Assembly (NCBI GenBank): GCA_023227825.1
Contig: JALOCJ010000001.1
Coordinates: 248,001-312,000 of the forward strand
Direction of reading: 5' to 3'
DNA: 64,000 nucleotides
DNA from: Candidatus Cloacimonas sp.
GTDB taxonomy: Bacteria; Cloacimonadota; Cloacimonadia; Cloacimonadales; Cloacimonadaceae
The notes beneath the pieces are model-generated. The model saw nothing but the letters and a program-made list of their open reading frames with translations, ran no database searches and was not told the DNA's origin. Position numbers and translations under genes: made by a program. Shown here one piece after another: positions 36,381 to 44,762 of the stretch. Within the stretch, counting starts at the first letter, position 1, and every line of letters starts with the position of its first letter.

Positions 36381-37025
36381 TTACAGTTGACGCTTGATAG
36401 CATAAATAGATAAACGATCACAAACAACCTGGGCATAGTCCGAAATCTTCTCAATATGCATAGCAAAAAAACGCAGCTGACTTTTCTGGGAAAGTTCAAT
36501 ATCCAAATTGAATATTTCACGGCGCAAGCGTTCACCGATATGATCTGCTTCGCGTTCAAAGAAATAGACCTTGTGAATGTAATTATTTACAGCAGCCAAA
36601 TCTCTGAAAAAAGAACGCACTGCAAAAGAAAGTTGTTCAACAGCATTGCTTGATGCCTTAGTTGTTTGCATCCACAAATCATTTAAGCTCTCTGGAATTT
36701 TTGGCATTTCAATAGAAAACTGAACCAGAGAATCCTTTATATTATCAATAACCTCATCTGTATTTTCCAAAATGGCAAGAACATCACCTCGGTTTTCCGG
36801 AATTAGAGTTCGTTCATAGAGAAAACGTTCAATGCTAACCCGTAAATCATCTGCCCGATGTTCATTTTCCCTAATTTGAGCCAAACGGGTTTCAAATTGT
36901 TCAATACGATTATTGAGGTAATCTTCCATTGCCATTTCAAAAGTAGTAGCAGAATCACTTAAAATATCCAGAAAAGTATCAATCTGGGTTTCAATGAAGC
37001 GGGTTGTTTTTAAAATTAAAGCCAT
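36381..37025 (-). CDS. DUF47/PhoU-like phosphate transport regulator
   Basis: The 214-residue all-helical protein has the DUF47 (TIGR00153) pattern: ATTFEMAMEDYLNNRIEQFE, READHIGERLRREIFN and acidic ENEHRADDLRVSIERFL, giving PhoU-like metal-binding E/D-rich helices. Such proteins are encoded directly before PiT transporters and modulate them. CAAGGAGAGAAA precedes the ATG. It is first of a three-gene operon (DUF47-Pit-AEC). The 232-bp gap upstream carries an 8-bp microsatellite. Confidence 0.93.
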   Translation of the reverse strand: MALILKTTRFIETQIDTFLDILSDSATTFEMAMEDYLNNRIEQFETRLAQIRENEHRADDLRVSIERFLYERTLIPENRGDVLAILENTDEVIDNIKDSLVQFSIEMPKIPESLNDLWMQTTKASSNAVEQLSFAVRSFFRDLAAVNNYIHKVYFFEREADHIGERLRREIFNLDIELSQKSQLRFFAMHIEKISDYAQVVCDRLSIYAIKRQL

Positions 37026-37145
37026 TTTCTCTCCTTGAGAGTTATAATTTCATCCATTTTATTATTTTAACCAGAAAAAAAGGCACTACTTTCTGTCAAG
37101 CAGGAAAATAAAAAAGGTTTAGCAAGTGAAGTGAAAATTAAAACC

Positions 37146-37254
37146 TCCCAACCTCTCGCCCTCAAGACCTCCCGACCTCAAGACCTCCCGACCTCAAGAC
37201 CTCCCGACCTCAAGACCTCAAGACCTCTCGACCTCAAGACCTCTCGACCCCCTG
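37146..37254. repeat. 8-bp microsatellite (GACCTCAA/GACCTCCC)n
   Basis: About 13 octamers of GACCTCMM type run up to four bases from the stop codon of the hisC-like gene. The alternation of GACCTCAA and GACCTCCC makes a 16-bp higher-order repeat. The frame through it (TSRP/DLK repeats) is not considered coding. Confidence 0.92.
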
Positions 37255-37257
37255 GCC

Positions 37258-38325
37258 TTAATCCAAAAACTGTTTTACCGCACTTACAAACGCATCAACC
37301 TCTTCCCTGCAGCTAACAGTTACTCTTAAACAATTTTGTAAACAGGGATGAGAACCCACATCACGCACAGCAAAATCATTAACTAAAAGGTATTTAAAGA
37401 AATCTGGAGTACGTTCATAAAGAGAAAAAGTAAGGAAATTAGTAGCAGATGGATATACCTTAACCTCTTCTATTTTCTGCAAAGTTGAAAAAAGCTCTTC
37501 CCGCAACTTAATTGTCTGTTGCACCTGTGCTTTAAAGATATCCTGATGTTCCAGAAGAGAAAGAGCAAATGCTTGATTTAAAATAGAAGTATGAAAGGTA
37601 GTTAACACTTTGGAAAGTTCATAAATATTTTCCGCTGAAGAAATTGCATAGCCAAAACGCAATCCCGCCGCAGAAAATGCCTTGGAAAAAGAACGCACTA
37701 ACATTAAATTAGGATACTGCAATAATTTGTCTGCCAAGGTTTTTCCCGAAAATTCAAAATAGGTCTCATCTACCAGCACAAGTTTCTCTGGCAGAGCTTC
37801 AATTATCTGTAATAGTTGCACTTCGGAAAACAAATTGCCCGTTGGATTATTGGGATTGCATAAAACAGCTAAACGACAATCAGGATGACTGGCAAATTCC
37901 AAATACTTTTCCGGGGAGAAACTGAAATCCTCATTCAAATCACAAAAAAGCATTTTCAAACCTACCATAGCGCTAAATGTTTTGTAATCAAAATAGGAAG
38001 GTGCCAGGGAAACAGCATAAGAATTATTGTTTTCCCGCACTGCCAGAAAAATATGATAGAGAAGATCATCAGCACCATTTCCCCAAAGGACATTATCTTT
38101 ACTTAAAGAGTTATTAATATATGATGTTAGCGCAGTTTGCAAGTCATTCGTTACAGAAGAAAGATAACGGTTAAGTTGAATTTCTTCCATTTTAGCTAAA
38201 AATTGCTGTTTAATTACCTGATAGGGATTTAGGCAACTTTCATTCAGGCACATCATCCTCTTTTTGATGGGAACACTTATTTTAGAGGGCTTTTTGTCTT
38301 TCAAATCACTGCGAAAATAGGGCAT
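37258..38325 (-). CDS. hisC: histidinol-phosphate aminotransferase-like, PLP fold type I
   Basis: The start MPYFRSDLKD at 38325 is preceded by AGAAGGAGAG; an ATG eight codons earlier includes that site. The 355-residue protein has class I/II aminotransferase landmarks: WGNGADDLLYHIF, NPNNPTGNLF, LVDETYFEF and the PLP-lysine motif VRSFSKAFSAAGLRFGYAI. The C-terminus has SATNFLTFSLYE and LRVTVSCREEVDAFV. HisC is the best fit by length and motifs, but no his genes are near, so related amino-acid or threonine-phosphate decarboxylase roles remain possible. It lies downstream of the ECF sigma operon terminator. Confidence 0.85.
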   Translation of the reverse strand: MPYFRSDLKDKKPSKISVPIKKRMMCLNESCLNPYQVIKQQFLAKMEEIQLNRYLSSVTNDLQTALTSYINNSLSKDNVLWGNGADDLLYHIFLAVRENNNSYAVSLAPSYFDYKTFSAMVGLKMLFCDLNEDFSFSPEKYLEFASHPDCRLAVLCNPNNPTGNLFSEVQLLQIIEALPEKLVLVDETYFEFSGKTLADKLLQYPNLMLVRSFSKAFSAAGLRFGYAISSAENIYELSKVLTTFHTSILNQAFALSLLEHQDIFKAQVQQTIKLREELFSTLQKIEEVKVYPSATNFLTFSLYERTPDFFKYLLVNDFAVRDVGSHPCLQNCLRVTVSCREEVDAFVSAVKQFLD

Positions 38326-38395
38326 TATTTTCTCTCCTTCTATCAACATTATAAGAAGAAACAGGAAAAAAGCAAAAGTGTAATTTACAGTTTAT

Positions 38396-38428
38396 AAAAA
38401 AAGCCACGGGAGGAGAACCCGTGGCTTT
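38396..38428 (-). terminator. intrinsic terminator of the ECF sigma operon
   Basis: On the minus strand an 11-bp stem AAAGCCACGGG/CCCGTGGCTTT with loop TTCTCCT runs into a T-tract. It lies between the CpxP/Spy-like gene and the hisC-like gene. Confidence 0.9.
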
Positions 38429-38477
38429 GTCTGTGTGTTGCTGAGGAGGGATTATTAGGGGCTTGTTTGTGTTCAGT

Positions 38478-39047
38478 TTATTTTTTGGGAGGTAATCTTT
38501 TCTCCGGCATACCGAAAGAACCGCATTCTTCGCATTCAGCACAATTTTCCTTATGCTGATATCTGAATTCTCTAGCATTTTTATTGAATTTTTGTTTATG
38601 CATACCACCCTGAAACTGGGGCATATTTTTTTTCAGGGTTGCTTTTTGTTCGGGAGTAAGTTCTTTTATTCTGTCAGCCAGAAAATTCACTTTAGCATCG
38701 GCTAAAGCATTGCGTTTAGAGGCAATTTGTTTGTTCAATTCCTTTGCTCGTTGGTAGTTTTCATCTTTCAAAGCTTTCTGCAGGTCAATTCTTAAATTCT
38801 CAATTTCAGCTTGTAGTGTATTTTTGTTTTTTTCAAAACTTATTTTTAATTCTTCCCATTTTTTCTTTTGGGCATCGGTAAGTTTCAATTCCTCAAGGCA
38901 TTTCTGCATAGGTCTTTCGGGGTTTGGGGTTTTAATTTCCTCTGTTTGTGCTCTTGGATTAGAGCGATCTTTAGGGGCATTTGTTTGGGCAAGTAAGGCA
39001 CCGCAAACAAATATTAGGGTAAGGGTTAAGAACATTATTTTTTTCAT
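38478..39047 (-). CDS. periplasmic CpxP/Spy-like protein with Cys-rich tail
   Basis: The 189-residue product has a signal peptide (KKIMFLTLTLIFVCGALLAQ) and two LTxxQ motifs: LKLTDAQKKKWEEL (about residue 53) and ELTPEQKATLKK (about 127). A long charged helical region lies between them, which is the Spy/CpxP/ZraP layout. The C-terminus carries a Cys/His cluster (HKENCAECEECG) that could bind metal. Spy-type proteins are periplasmic chaperones induced by envelope stress. Its ATG overlaps the preceding gene's stop (ATGA). It is the last gene of the ECF operon, with the terminator about 50 bases downstream. Confidence 0.85.
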   Translation of the reverse strand: MKKIMFLTLTLIFVCGALLAQTNAPKDRSNPRAQTEEIKTPNPERPMQKCLEELKLTDAQKKKWEELKISFEKNKNTLQAEIENLRIDLQKALKDENYQRAKELNKQIASKRNALADAKVNFLADRIKELTPEQKATLKKNMPQFQGGMHKQKFNKNAREFRYQHKENCAECEECGSFGMPEKRLPPKK

Positions 39048-39508
39048 TTGTTTCTCCTGTTTTGGGATATATTATTTCTGTCTAAGCGTTTTTTGGCAAA
39101 TTCAGCTCTTCTCTGGAAGTGTTCTTTTGCTTCTTCTGCCGTTAAAGTTTTACGATAGGCAACCATTCTTTCCGCCAATCTTCTTTCCAGATTGTTTTGA
39201 GCTACTAGGGAAGAATCAATTAAGGCATTAACTTTCGTCATATCTACGGGGTCTTTTGCCAGTTCCAGCATTAAGGAATGTTTGATATTTTCAAATTGAT
39301 TCCTTAACTTCCTGATTTCTTCATCCCGTTCAAAAGGAGGGTGACCAAATAGGGGACGAGGACCTCGCATTTCTTCTTTTCTTACAGGTGGTTGAGGATG
39401 AGGGTGAAACCAATGCAAATAAATGAAACTGCCTATAAAAGCAAGATTGAAACTGACCGAAATCAGCAAGATTATTATTAGCCAGCGTTTATTCACCCTC
39501 TTCTCCAT
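39044..39508 (-). CDS. membrane-anchored CpxP/heavy-metal-sensor-like protein
   Basis: The 154-residue protein has an N-terminal membrane anchor (about 9-31) followed by a His/Pro-rich segment (YLHWFHPHPQPPVRKEEM). A long amphipathic helical domain follows with ERDEEIRKLRNQF, ERRLAERMVAYRKTLTAEEAKEHF and a basic end. It resembles CnrX/ZraP-type periplasmic sensor domains and Spy relatives. Histidines just outside the membrane could bind metal. It overlaps both the anti-sigma gene (20 bases) and the Spy-like gene (4 bases), so it is probably a sensor or modulator in the same circuit. Confidence 0.78.
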   Translation of the reverse strand: MEKRVNKRWLIIILLISVSFNLAFIGSFIYLHWFHPHPQPPVRKEEMRGPRPLFGHPPFERDEEIRKLRNQFENIKHSLMLELAKDPVDMTKVNALIDSSLVAQNNLERRLAERMVAYRKTLTAEEAKEHFQRRAEFAKKRLDRNNISQNRRNK

Positions 39509-39935
39509 TTTCTGTTATAGTGTCCAGAATTGTGTTTTCGCCAAATTCACCATAGGCAATGGAAGTGTAGGTAGTGGTTTCTTCTTTTGTGGGACTGGCA
39601 ATTTTATAGCTGACTATACCAACCTTTACTCCAGCCCATAAGCTTAAAGCAATAGTGAGCATAGCGGTAACTGGGGCAAGTTTATAGCGACGGAAAAACC
39701 CTGGACGGCAATTATCAAGACGGTGCACCTTATCCATAATTTGTCCGTGAATCCAGGCAGGAAACTCTTCTTGGGGCAGGGCAGAAAGCAGCAGCTGCAG
39801 TTTTTTGGCTTTTTCCAGAAAAGCTTTGCAGGCAGGACATTTATCTAGATGGTATAAAAGTTTTAACCCAGAGCGCTCATCCAGTTCGCCATCAAGCTGT
39901 TTTTCCAGATAGCGTTGGACTTTACTGCATCTCAT
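39489..39935 (-). CDS. anti-sigma factor with ZAS zinc-binding motif
   Basis: The 148-residue protein begins with a zinc-associated anti-sigma domain: His29, Cys33 and Cys36 in LLYHLDKCPACKAFLEKA, preceded by LDGELDE. One transmembrane helix follows (about 91-110; LAPVTAMLTIALSLWAGVKVGIV), then a short periplasmic tail. It would hold the upstream ECF sigma factor at the membrane until a periplasmic signal releases it. It lies 35 bases after the sigma gene and overlaps the next gene. Confidence 0.9.
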   Translation of the reverse strand: MRCSKVQRYLEKQLDGELDERSGLKLLYHLDKCPACKAFLEKAKKLQLLLSALPQEEFPAWIHGQIMDKVHRLDNCRPGFFRRYKLAPVTAMLTIALSLWAGVKVGIVSYKIASPTKEETTTYTSIAYGEFGENTILDTITENGEEGE

Positions 39936-39970
39936 TTTTCTGCTCCTTTATCAAATTTTGTTTCCAATTA

Positions 39971-40468
39971 CTATACTCTTCCTGGCTCAGTATCCTGCAA
40001 AATTTTTTTCCTTAAAATCCGTTTTGCTCGCACCAGCAAGGATTCTACTGCTTTTATGCTGATTCCCAAAGTGGCGGAAATTTCTTTGTAGGACATTTTT
40101 TCATAATACTGTAATTGAATTACGGCTGCCAAACGCGGAGGCAAAGTAGAAATGGCATTTTTTAGAACTGTGTAATCCGTTTCGTTTGCGATAACCGTTT
40201 TTTCCGGAATACAGTTAAATTTCTCCGGCTCAATATTTACATAGCGTGCTTTTTGTTTTAGAAAGCTGAGGCATTTATTATGGGCGATTTTATAAGTATA
40301 AGCAAGAGCAGTTGCTTCGTCTATACGTTCCAGATTTTTATAAACCGCTATAAATACGGTTTGGACAATATCCAAAGCATCTTGTTCATTATTACATAAA
40401 GTTAATATATAATTATAGATACGCTTTTCATTAGCAGTTAAAAATGCCTCAAAGTGTTCTTTCTTCAT
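39971..40468 (-). CDS. ECF-type RNA polymerase sigma factor
   Basis: The 165-residue protein has sigma region 2 (YNYILTLCNNEQDALDIVQTVFIAVYKNL) and region 4 (LPPRLAAVIQLQYYEKMSYKEISATLGISIKAVESLLVRAKRIL) and lacks regions 1 and 3, as in the ECF group. The first gene of a four-gene operon with its anti-sigma factor and two periplasmic stress proteins, it presumably directs an envelope-stress or metal-stress regulon. Its upstream region contains the palindrome cluster at 40572-40735, shared with the divergent LolC/E gene. I could not identify an ECF autoregulatory promoter with confidence. Confidence 0.93.
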   Translation of the reverse strand: MKKEHFEAFLTANEKRIYNYILTLCNNEQDALDIVQTVFIAVYKNLERIDEATALAYTYKIAHNKCLSFLKQKARYVNIEPEKFNCIPEKTVIANETDYTVLKNAISTLPPRLAAVIQLQYYEKMSYKEISATLGISIKAVESLLVRAKRILRKKILQDTEPGRV

Positions 40469-40571
40469 ACCCGTTTTTTACTTATTATTTCCTTAGTTTG
40501 CTGTTTTTTAACTTGCAAGAAACAAACCAAACCTGATACAAAGCTTGTAAATGTAGCTTGAAAATATAAAT

Positions 40572-40735
40572 TTCCCGGAAGGTTGACGTCCCCGTCAACC
40601 CCAAATCCCGGAAGGTTGATGTCCTCGTCAACCCCAGATCCCGGAAGGTTGACGTCCTCGTCAACCCCAAATCCCGGAAGGTTGATTTCCTCGTCAACCC
40701 CAATAATAAACGACAGGATGTCGTTTTTCCGGAAT
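40572..40735. repeat. cluster of GGTTGAC-type palindromes (family P, cluster 3)
   Basis: Four units GGTTGACGTCCCCGTCAACC, GGTTGATGTCCTCGTCAACC, GGTTGACGTCCTCGTCAACC and GGTTGATTTCCTCGTCAACC are separated by CCA(A/G)ATCCCGGAA, at about 36-bp spacing. A last AACGACAGGATGTCGTT unit and CCGGAA follow. Unlike the other clusters this one lies between divergent genes. Confidence 0.92.
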
Positions 40736-40804
40736 TTTAACAAAATCACGCCCAAAACAAAACTTGACTAATTACCCTCTTATCAGGTTATAGTAATAAT
40801 TAAG

Positions 40805-42061
40805 ATGATTAATAAAAGCGTTGTTTACCTTGCTCGCAAATACTTAAGCGGTCGTAAAACCAGAGGCATCAGTAAGGCACATTATCTTTGCCTGATTGGT
40901 ATAACTTTAGGAGTTTTGGCTCTGATTTGTGTTACTTCCGTGATGAATGGTTTCCGCTTTGATATTCGTAACCGGATTACAGGCACTTTTGCAGAAATTC
41001 GTATTTCGGCAAAAGGAGGAGAGACCATAAAAGATTACCCTGCAATATGTAACCAATTGCAAGATATGAAGTTTGCTCCCAGTCCGGTAATTCGGAATGA
41101 ATTATTGCTGAAATATGATTCTCTAGTTCTGCCTACACTTTGTTTCGGTATAGAACCAAATAGGCATAAAAATGTCTCTTCTCTTTTACAAAAACCTAAT
41201 AGCGACAGCAATGAAATTATTCAGGGTTTAGTTGCCGGAAATATATCACCAGAAGAATTTTCATCTGCAGGCATTGCTTTAGGAGCAGGGCTGGCTTCCC
41301 AATTGGGTGTTTATTTAGGAGATGAAATTCAAGTTCTGTCACCAATGTTCAATGTTCCCACTGCATTTGGAATGATTCCGCGTATTCGTTTTCTGAAAGT
41401 GCAGGCAATTTTTGCCGCCGGAATGCCTGAATATGACCAAAATTTCAGCTTTATAGGGATTGATAACGCTGCTTTTTTTGCTTCTTATTCTGCTAATGAA
41501 GCAGATTATATTGAGGTTAAACACTTTCCTAAAGTGCAAAAAAATCAGCCCCTGCAAACCCTGAAAAAGGCATTTCCAAACTTCCAGATTGAGGATTGGA
41601 GCAGTTTTGATCCCAATCTATATTCTGCTATCCGCTTTGAAAAATTCCTGATGTTTGTAATTATGCTCTTTATGTTTATTATTGCCAGCTTTAACCTGAC
41701 GGGCAATCTGCTTAAAACAATTTCCCAAAAGAAACGCGAACTGGGCTTGCTGAAAGCCTTAGGACTGACTGATAAAGACCTGCAGAGCTTATTTTTACTG
41801 CAGGCACTTTTTTTGTGTTCCGCGGGAATTATTCTGGGTCTGAGTTTCGGCTCACTTTTACTGCTCATTCAAAAATACACGGGTATTGTGAAATTGGGTC
41901 TGGGAGGAGGGGATTCCATAATTTTACCCGTGAAATTTATTTTTACTGATTATCTTTTAATCACTGTTGTTGCCTATTTAATCACTATTTTAAGCGTGCT
42001 GCTACCTCTGAAACGCTTAAACAAAATAAACGCCGTAGAACTAATTAAACGCGCAGTTTAG
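40805..42061 (+). CDS. LolC/LolE-type ABC transporter permease
   Basis: The 418-residue protein has the LolC/E/FtsX arrangement. A first membrane helix (about 27-48) follows SGRKTRGISKAHYLCLIGITLG. A large periplasmic domain (about 50-275) comes next, and three C-terminal helices contain the FtsX-domain motif SQKKRELGLLKALGLTDKDLQSLFLLQAL. In LolCDE this subunit releases lipoproteins from the inner membrane to LolA. Here no LolD ATPase is adjacent. The start ATG has only a weak site (AATTAAG). A perfect palindrome follows 34 bases after the stop. Confidence 0.88.
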   Translation: MINKSVVYLARKYLSGRKTRGISKAHYLCLIGITLGVLALICVTSVMNGFRFDIRNRITGTFAEIRISAKGGETIKDYPAICNQLQDMKFAPSPVIRNELLLKYDSLVLPTLCFGIEPNRHKNVSSLLQKPNSDSNEIIQGLVAGNISPEEFSSAGIALGAGLASQLGVYLGDEIQVLSPMFNVPTAFGMIPRIRFLKVQAIFAAGMPEYDQNFSFIGIDNAAFFASYSANEADYIEVKHFPKVQKNQPLQTLKKAFPNFQIEDWSSFDPNLYSAIRFEKFLMFVIMLFMFIIASFNLTGNLLKTISQKKRELGLLKALGLTDKDLQSLFLLQALFLCSAGIILGLSFGSLLLLIQKYTGIVKLGLGGGDSIILPVKFIFTDYLLITVVAYLITILSVLLPLKRLNKINAVELIKRAV

Positions 42062-42094
42062 AAACATCTTTCTCGCGCATATATTGCTCCTCAG

Positions 42095-42140
42095 ATTCCC
42101 TTATGCTTCCCATATCACGATATGGGAAGCATAAGGGAAT
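42095..42140. repeat. perfect 22-bp-arm palindrome between convergent genes
   Basis: Left arm ATTCCCTTATGCTTCCCATATC (42095-42116) and its exact complement (42119-42140) are separated only by AC. An outer CGCATAT (42075) / ATATGCG (42142) pair extends it beyond an internal loop. It lies between the stops of the LolC/E gene and the orphan methyltransferase gene and could end transcription both ways, though it lacks T-runs. Confidence 0.95.
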
Positions 42141-42159
42141 GATATGCGAAGCGTAAAAT

Positions 42160-43101
42160 TTACAATAAAGAAAGCTTTCGGGGATCAATTTTTTTGTCAA
42201 ATTTTATAGGGTCTTTGAAGATATAGGGTAATTTATTTAATTCATCCTGAAAATTTAGATCAAATTTTACCTGTCTGATTATTTCATAAGTTTCTTCCTG
42301 AAAAATTGTGCCCTGTTCTAATTCAAGTTTTTCTTTAATTAGAGGAAGAAAATTTTCGTTAATTTCATAGCCAATAGAATTCCTTTTCCAATTCTTTGCA
42401 GCTAAAGTAGTAGTCCCGCTTCCTAAAAAAGGATCAAGGATAGTGTCACCTACAAAACTAAACATTTTAATTAAGCGTTTGGGTAATTCTTCGGGAAACA
42501 TAGCTAAATGTTTATCTTGCTTTTCACCTGAAAAATTCCAATGCCCTGTAAAATACCGATTCCATTCTTCACTAGTTAACTTTGATTGTTCTTTAATTTC
42601 CCTACTGACAGGAGGCGAAGCTCCGTATTTTTTAAAAATCAAGATATACTCGTAGTCCAATTTAATAATTCCATTCCTGGGATAGGGAAAAGACCCCATA
42701 ATTGTTGCTCCACCTGTAGTATGACAAGTAGTAACTTTCTGCCAAATTATAGCACCCATATAATCAAAACCATTACTTTCACAAAATTTAACAATCTCAG
42801 TGCGGATGGGAATTACTTTATATCTTCCATAATAAACAGAACGAGCAAATTGATCACCAATATTAATACATAACCGACAACCCTTGTGCAAAACTCTTTT
42901 ACATTCATTCCAGACCAGATTGAGGTTATTAATATATTCTTCATAAGTATCATTAAAACCAATTTGATTATGATTACCATAATCCTTTAATTGCCAATAA
43001 GGTGGAGAAGTAACAATAAGATGAACCGTTTCATCTTTCACTTCTTCCATCCATCTTGAATCACCAATAATTATTTTATGCGAAGTTTTCATCATTTTCA
43101 A
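42160..43101 (-). CDS. orphan beta-class DNA methyltransferase, probable N4-cytosine type
   Basis: The 313-residue protein has motif IV TSPPYWQLKDYG near the N-terminus (about residues 31-42) and motif I LDPFLGSGTTTLAAKNWKRNSIGYEIN near the C-terminal third (about 218-244), the beta-class order. TSPPYW is usual for N4-cytosine (sometimes N6-adenine) enzymes. Intervening text (FPYPRNGIIKLDYEYILIFKK, HLAMFPEELPKRLIKMFS) fits site-specific type II methylases. No nuclease lies directly beside it; a transposase remnant separates it from the AlwI-like system. It may be a solitary methylase or the survivor of a lost system. The 3' tail of about 40 residues is extra. Confidence 0.88.
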   Translation of the reverse strand: MKMMKTSHKIIIGDSRWMEEVKDETVHLIVTSPPYWQLKDYGNHNQIGFNDTYEEYINNLNLVWNECKRVLHKGCRLCINIGDQFARSVYYGRYKVIPIRTEIVKFCESNGFDYMGAIIWQKVTTCHTTGGATIMGSFPYPRNGIIKLDYEYILIFKKYGASPPVSREIKEQSKLTSEEWNRYFTGHWNFSGEKQDKHLAMFPEELPKRLIKMFSFVGDTILDPFLGSGTTTLAAKNWKRNSIGYEINENFLPLIKEKLELEQGTIFQEETYEIIRQVKFDLNFQDELNKLPYIFKDPIKFDKKIDPRKLSLL

Positions 43102-43552
43102 TACCTTAAAAGAAATAACGAAATTCTTCTACCAATATAAGTAATAAGGGTAACCAAATTTCCTTATCCCTAAAAAATCTGAGATAAAAAACTGTCAACG
43201 AAATTCCCGTCCATCTACTCATTTTTCAACTTTACAGAACAGCAAATCTCTTATGATTCGTTTAGTAATTGGAATCTCTAGGTAAGCCCTTTGAACAAAT
43301 AGAATTTCTTGTTTTGTTTATTTCTTAAAAAACGATTCATTATTTATTCTCTTACAATTTGGTAAATAACACAACAGGATATTTATTACCTTGCCCGTTT
43401 TTTAAAAAGCTCAAACTTGATTTAGAATTATTACCAGTAGTGCTTATAGGTGCAACAATCTGTGTAAATTAACCTATGGAATAATGCTTTATCCTTTTTT
43501 TAATCCAATCCCCCTCAGGGTTTCCATAATTAAAAAAAGGGGAGTGTTCATT
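43102..43552. other. AT-rich gap without a recognisable gene
   Basis: About 450 bases contain only short frames. I see no repeat shared with other gaps. Together with the transposase fragment that follows, it looks like eroded mobile-element DNA. Confidence 0.5.
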
Positions 43553-43797
43553 TTATTGGGTCTGCTTTCTAATAAAATAATCGGAAAACCATAGTTTGAC
43601 AAATGCAATTAACGAAGCTGAGGACTTGAAATTATCCAGGTTCTTTAATTTCCTCTTTAGTTGTTTATTAAGATTTTCCATAGGATTATTATTTGTATTT
43701 AGGAAGTTATAATCCAAGTTGCGAGTAAGGTAATTGTAATTAACATTGATGGAGCGGATAGGACTTTTATAATAGCGTGCTGGAAAGTTTTTTACTC
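43553..43797 (-). pseudogene. 3' fragment of a DDE-type transposase gene
   Basis: About 80 codons remain open from a TGA at 43797 to TAA at 43553, without a start. The peptide includes NYNYLTRNLDYNFLNTNNN, PMENLNKQLKRKLKNLDNF and SASLIAFVKLWFSDYF. The TNN-xx-EN-x-N-x-QLK-x-K-LK pattern plus a following Phe/aromatic helix is typical of the C-terminal end of DDE transposases, where the last catalytic Glu lies in PMENLNKQ. The family cannot be fixed by eye. No inverted repeats or 5' part remain, so it is a dead relic between two methylation loci. Confidence 0.75.
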
Positions 43798-43952
43798 ATG
43801 ACATAAGCATATATTTGCTACAACCTTTTTGTCAAGATACATTGAGTCCCCTTAAAGAACCAATTGGTTGAACACCCCCTTAAATATGTATTTATGCAGA
43901 GGAGAGAGTATAAATCCTTTCCCTTTGCTATTTAAATTTGGCTTCACAGATT

Positions 43953-44762
43953 TCAATAATTTCTGATTTTCGCTATTGTTGAATAAAAATCTAATTGCCC
44001 CGAGTTTTTATCCGTTAATTTTCTCAGAAATTGGATTAAATTGTTTTCTATCTGGGTGTTTTCTATCCTCTTTTGAGCTATACAATAATATGTTTCATCT
44101 ATTTCAATACCTATAAAATTTCTGTTTAGTCGTTTTGCTACTACTCCTGTTGTTCCTGAACCCATAAAAGGGTCAAGAATAATATCTTGTTCATTACTTC
44201 CGATTAAAATTATCCTTTCCAGAAGTTTTTCCGGCTTTTCTGTAGGATGTATAGTTTTATGTCGTTCTGCTGGTATCTCCCATAAGTTTCTCATTTGCTT
44301 TCCATTATTTAATTTTACTGCCAGATCATAGTTAAAATAATATTGTTTTGATTTACCGGCAAGCCAGATCAATTCCGTTGAAGGAACAAAACGATTTTTT
44401 TGGATTAGAGGTGTTGCATTGGGTTTAAACCAAATAATATCATTTATTATCCATAGGTTTAATTGTTTTAAAATTGTACCTATGGATGGGTGGTTGTGTA
44501 ATGTGCCTGAAATCCATATTGTCCCGTTATCTTTTAGAACCCTTATGCATTCTTCAATCCATTTCCTGTTAAATTCGTTAATATTCTCTATTTGATCCCA
44601 TAACCCTTTATCACATTTGGATATTTTTCCGCTTCTGCAAGTAAGATAGTTTTCCCCTGAAAGATTATAGGGTGGATCTGCAAAGATTAAGTCAATACTC
44701 TTTGATTCAAATTGTTTAATTATTTCTAAAACATCTCCATTAAATAGCTTGATATCAGGCAT
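43953..44762 (-). CDS. DNA methyltransferase M2 of an AlwI-like type IIS system (N6-adenine type)
   Basis: The 269-residue beta-class enzyme has motif IV ADPPYNLSG (about residues 30-38) and motif I LDPFMGSGTTGVVAKRLNRNFIGIEID (about 201-227). DPPY indicates N6-adenine. HPTEKPEKLLERIILIGS is the conserved region before motif I. It overlaps the first methyltransferase by eight bases, with AGGAGAT upstream of its ATG. Together with its paralogue it would protect the two strands of an asymmetric site. It is the last gene of the three-gene restriction operon. Confidence 0.92.
   Translation of the reverse strand: MPDIKLFNGDVLEIIKQFESKSIDLIFADPPYNLSGENYLTCRSGKISKCDKGLWDQIENINEFNRKWIEECIRVLKDNGTIWISGTLHNHPSIGTILKQLNLWIINDIIWFKPNATPLIQKNRFVPSTELIWLAGKSKQYYFNYDLAVKLNNGKQMRNLWEIPAERHKTIHPTEKPEKLLERIILIGSNEQDIILDPFMGSGTTGVVAKRLNRNFIGIEIDETYYCIAQKRIENTQIENNLIQFLRKLTDKNSGQLDFYSTIAKIRNY

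Noticed and set aside
37131..37316. Small proline/serine repeat protein
   Set aside because: It is the translated GACCTCMM octamer tract and runs into the antisense of the hisC-like gene.
40465..40771. Frames over the third palindrome cluster (both strands)
   Set aside because: Same artefact: repeated GVDEDVNLPG or STPNPGRL text reflects the hairpin spacing; no ribosome site.
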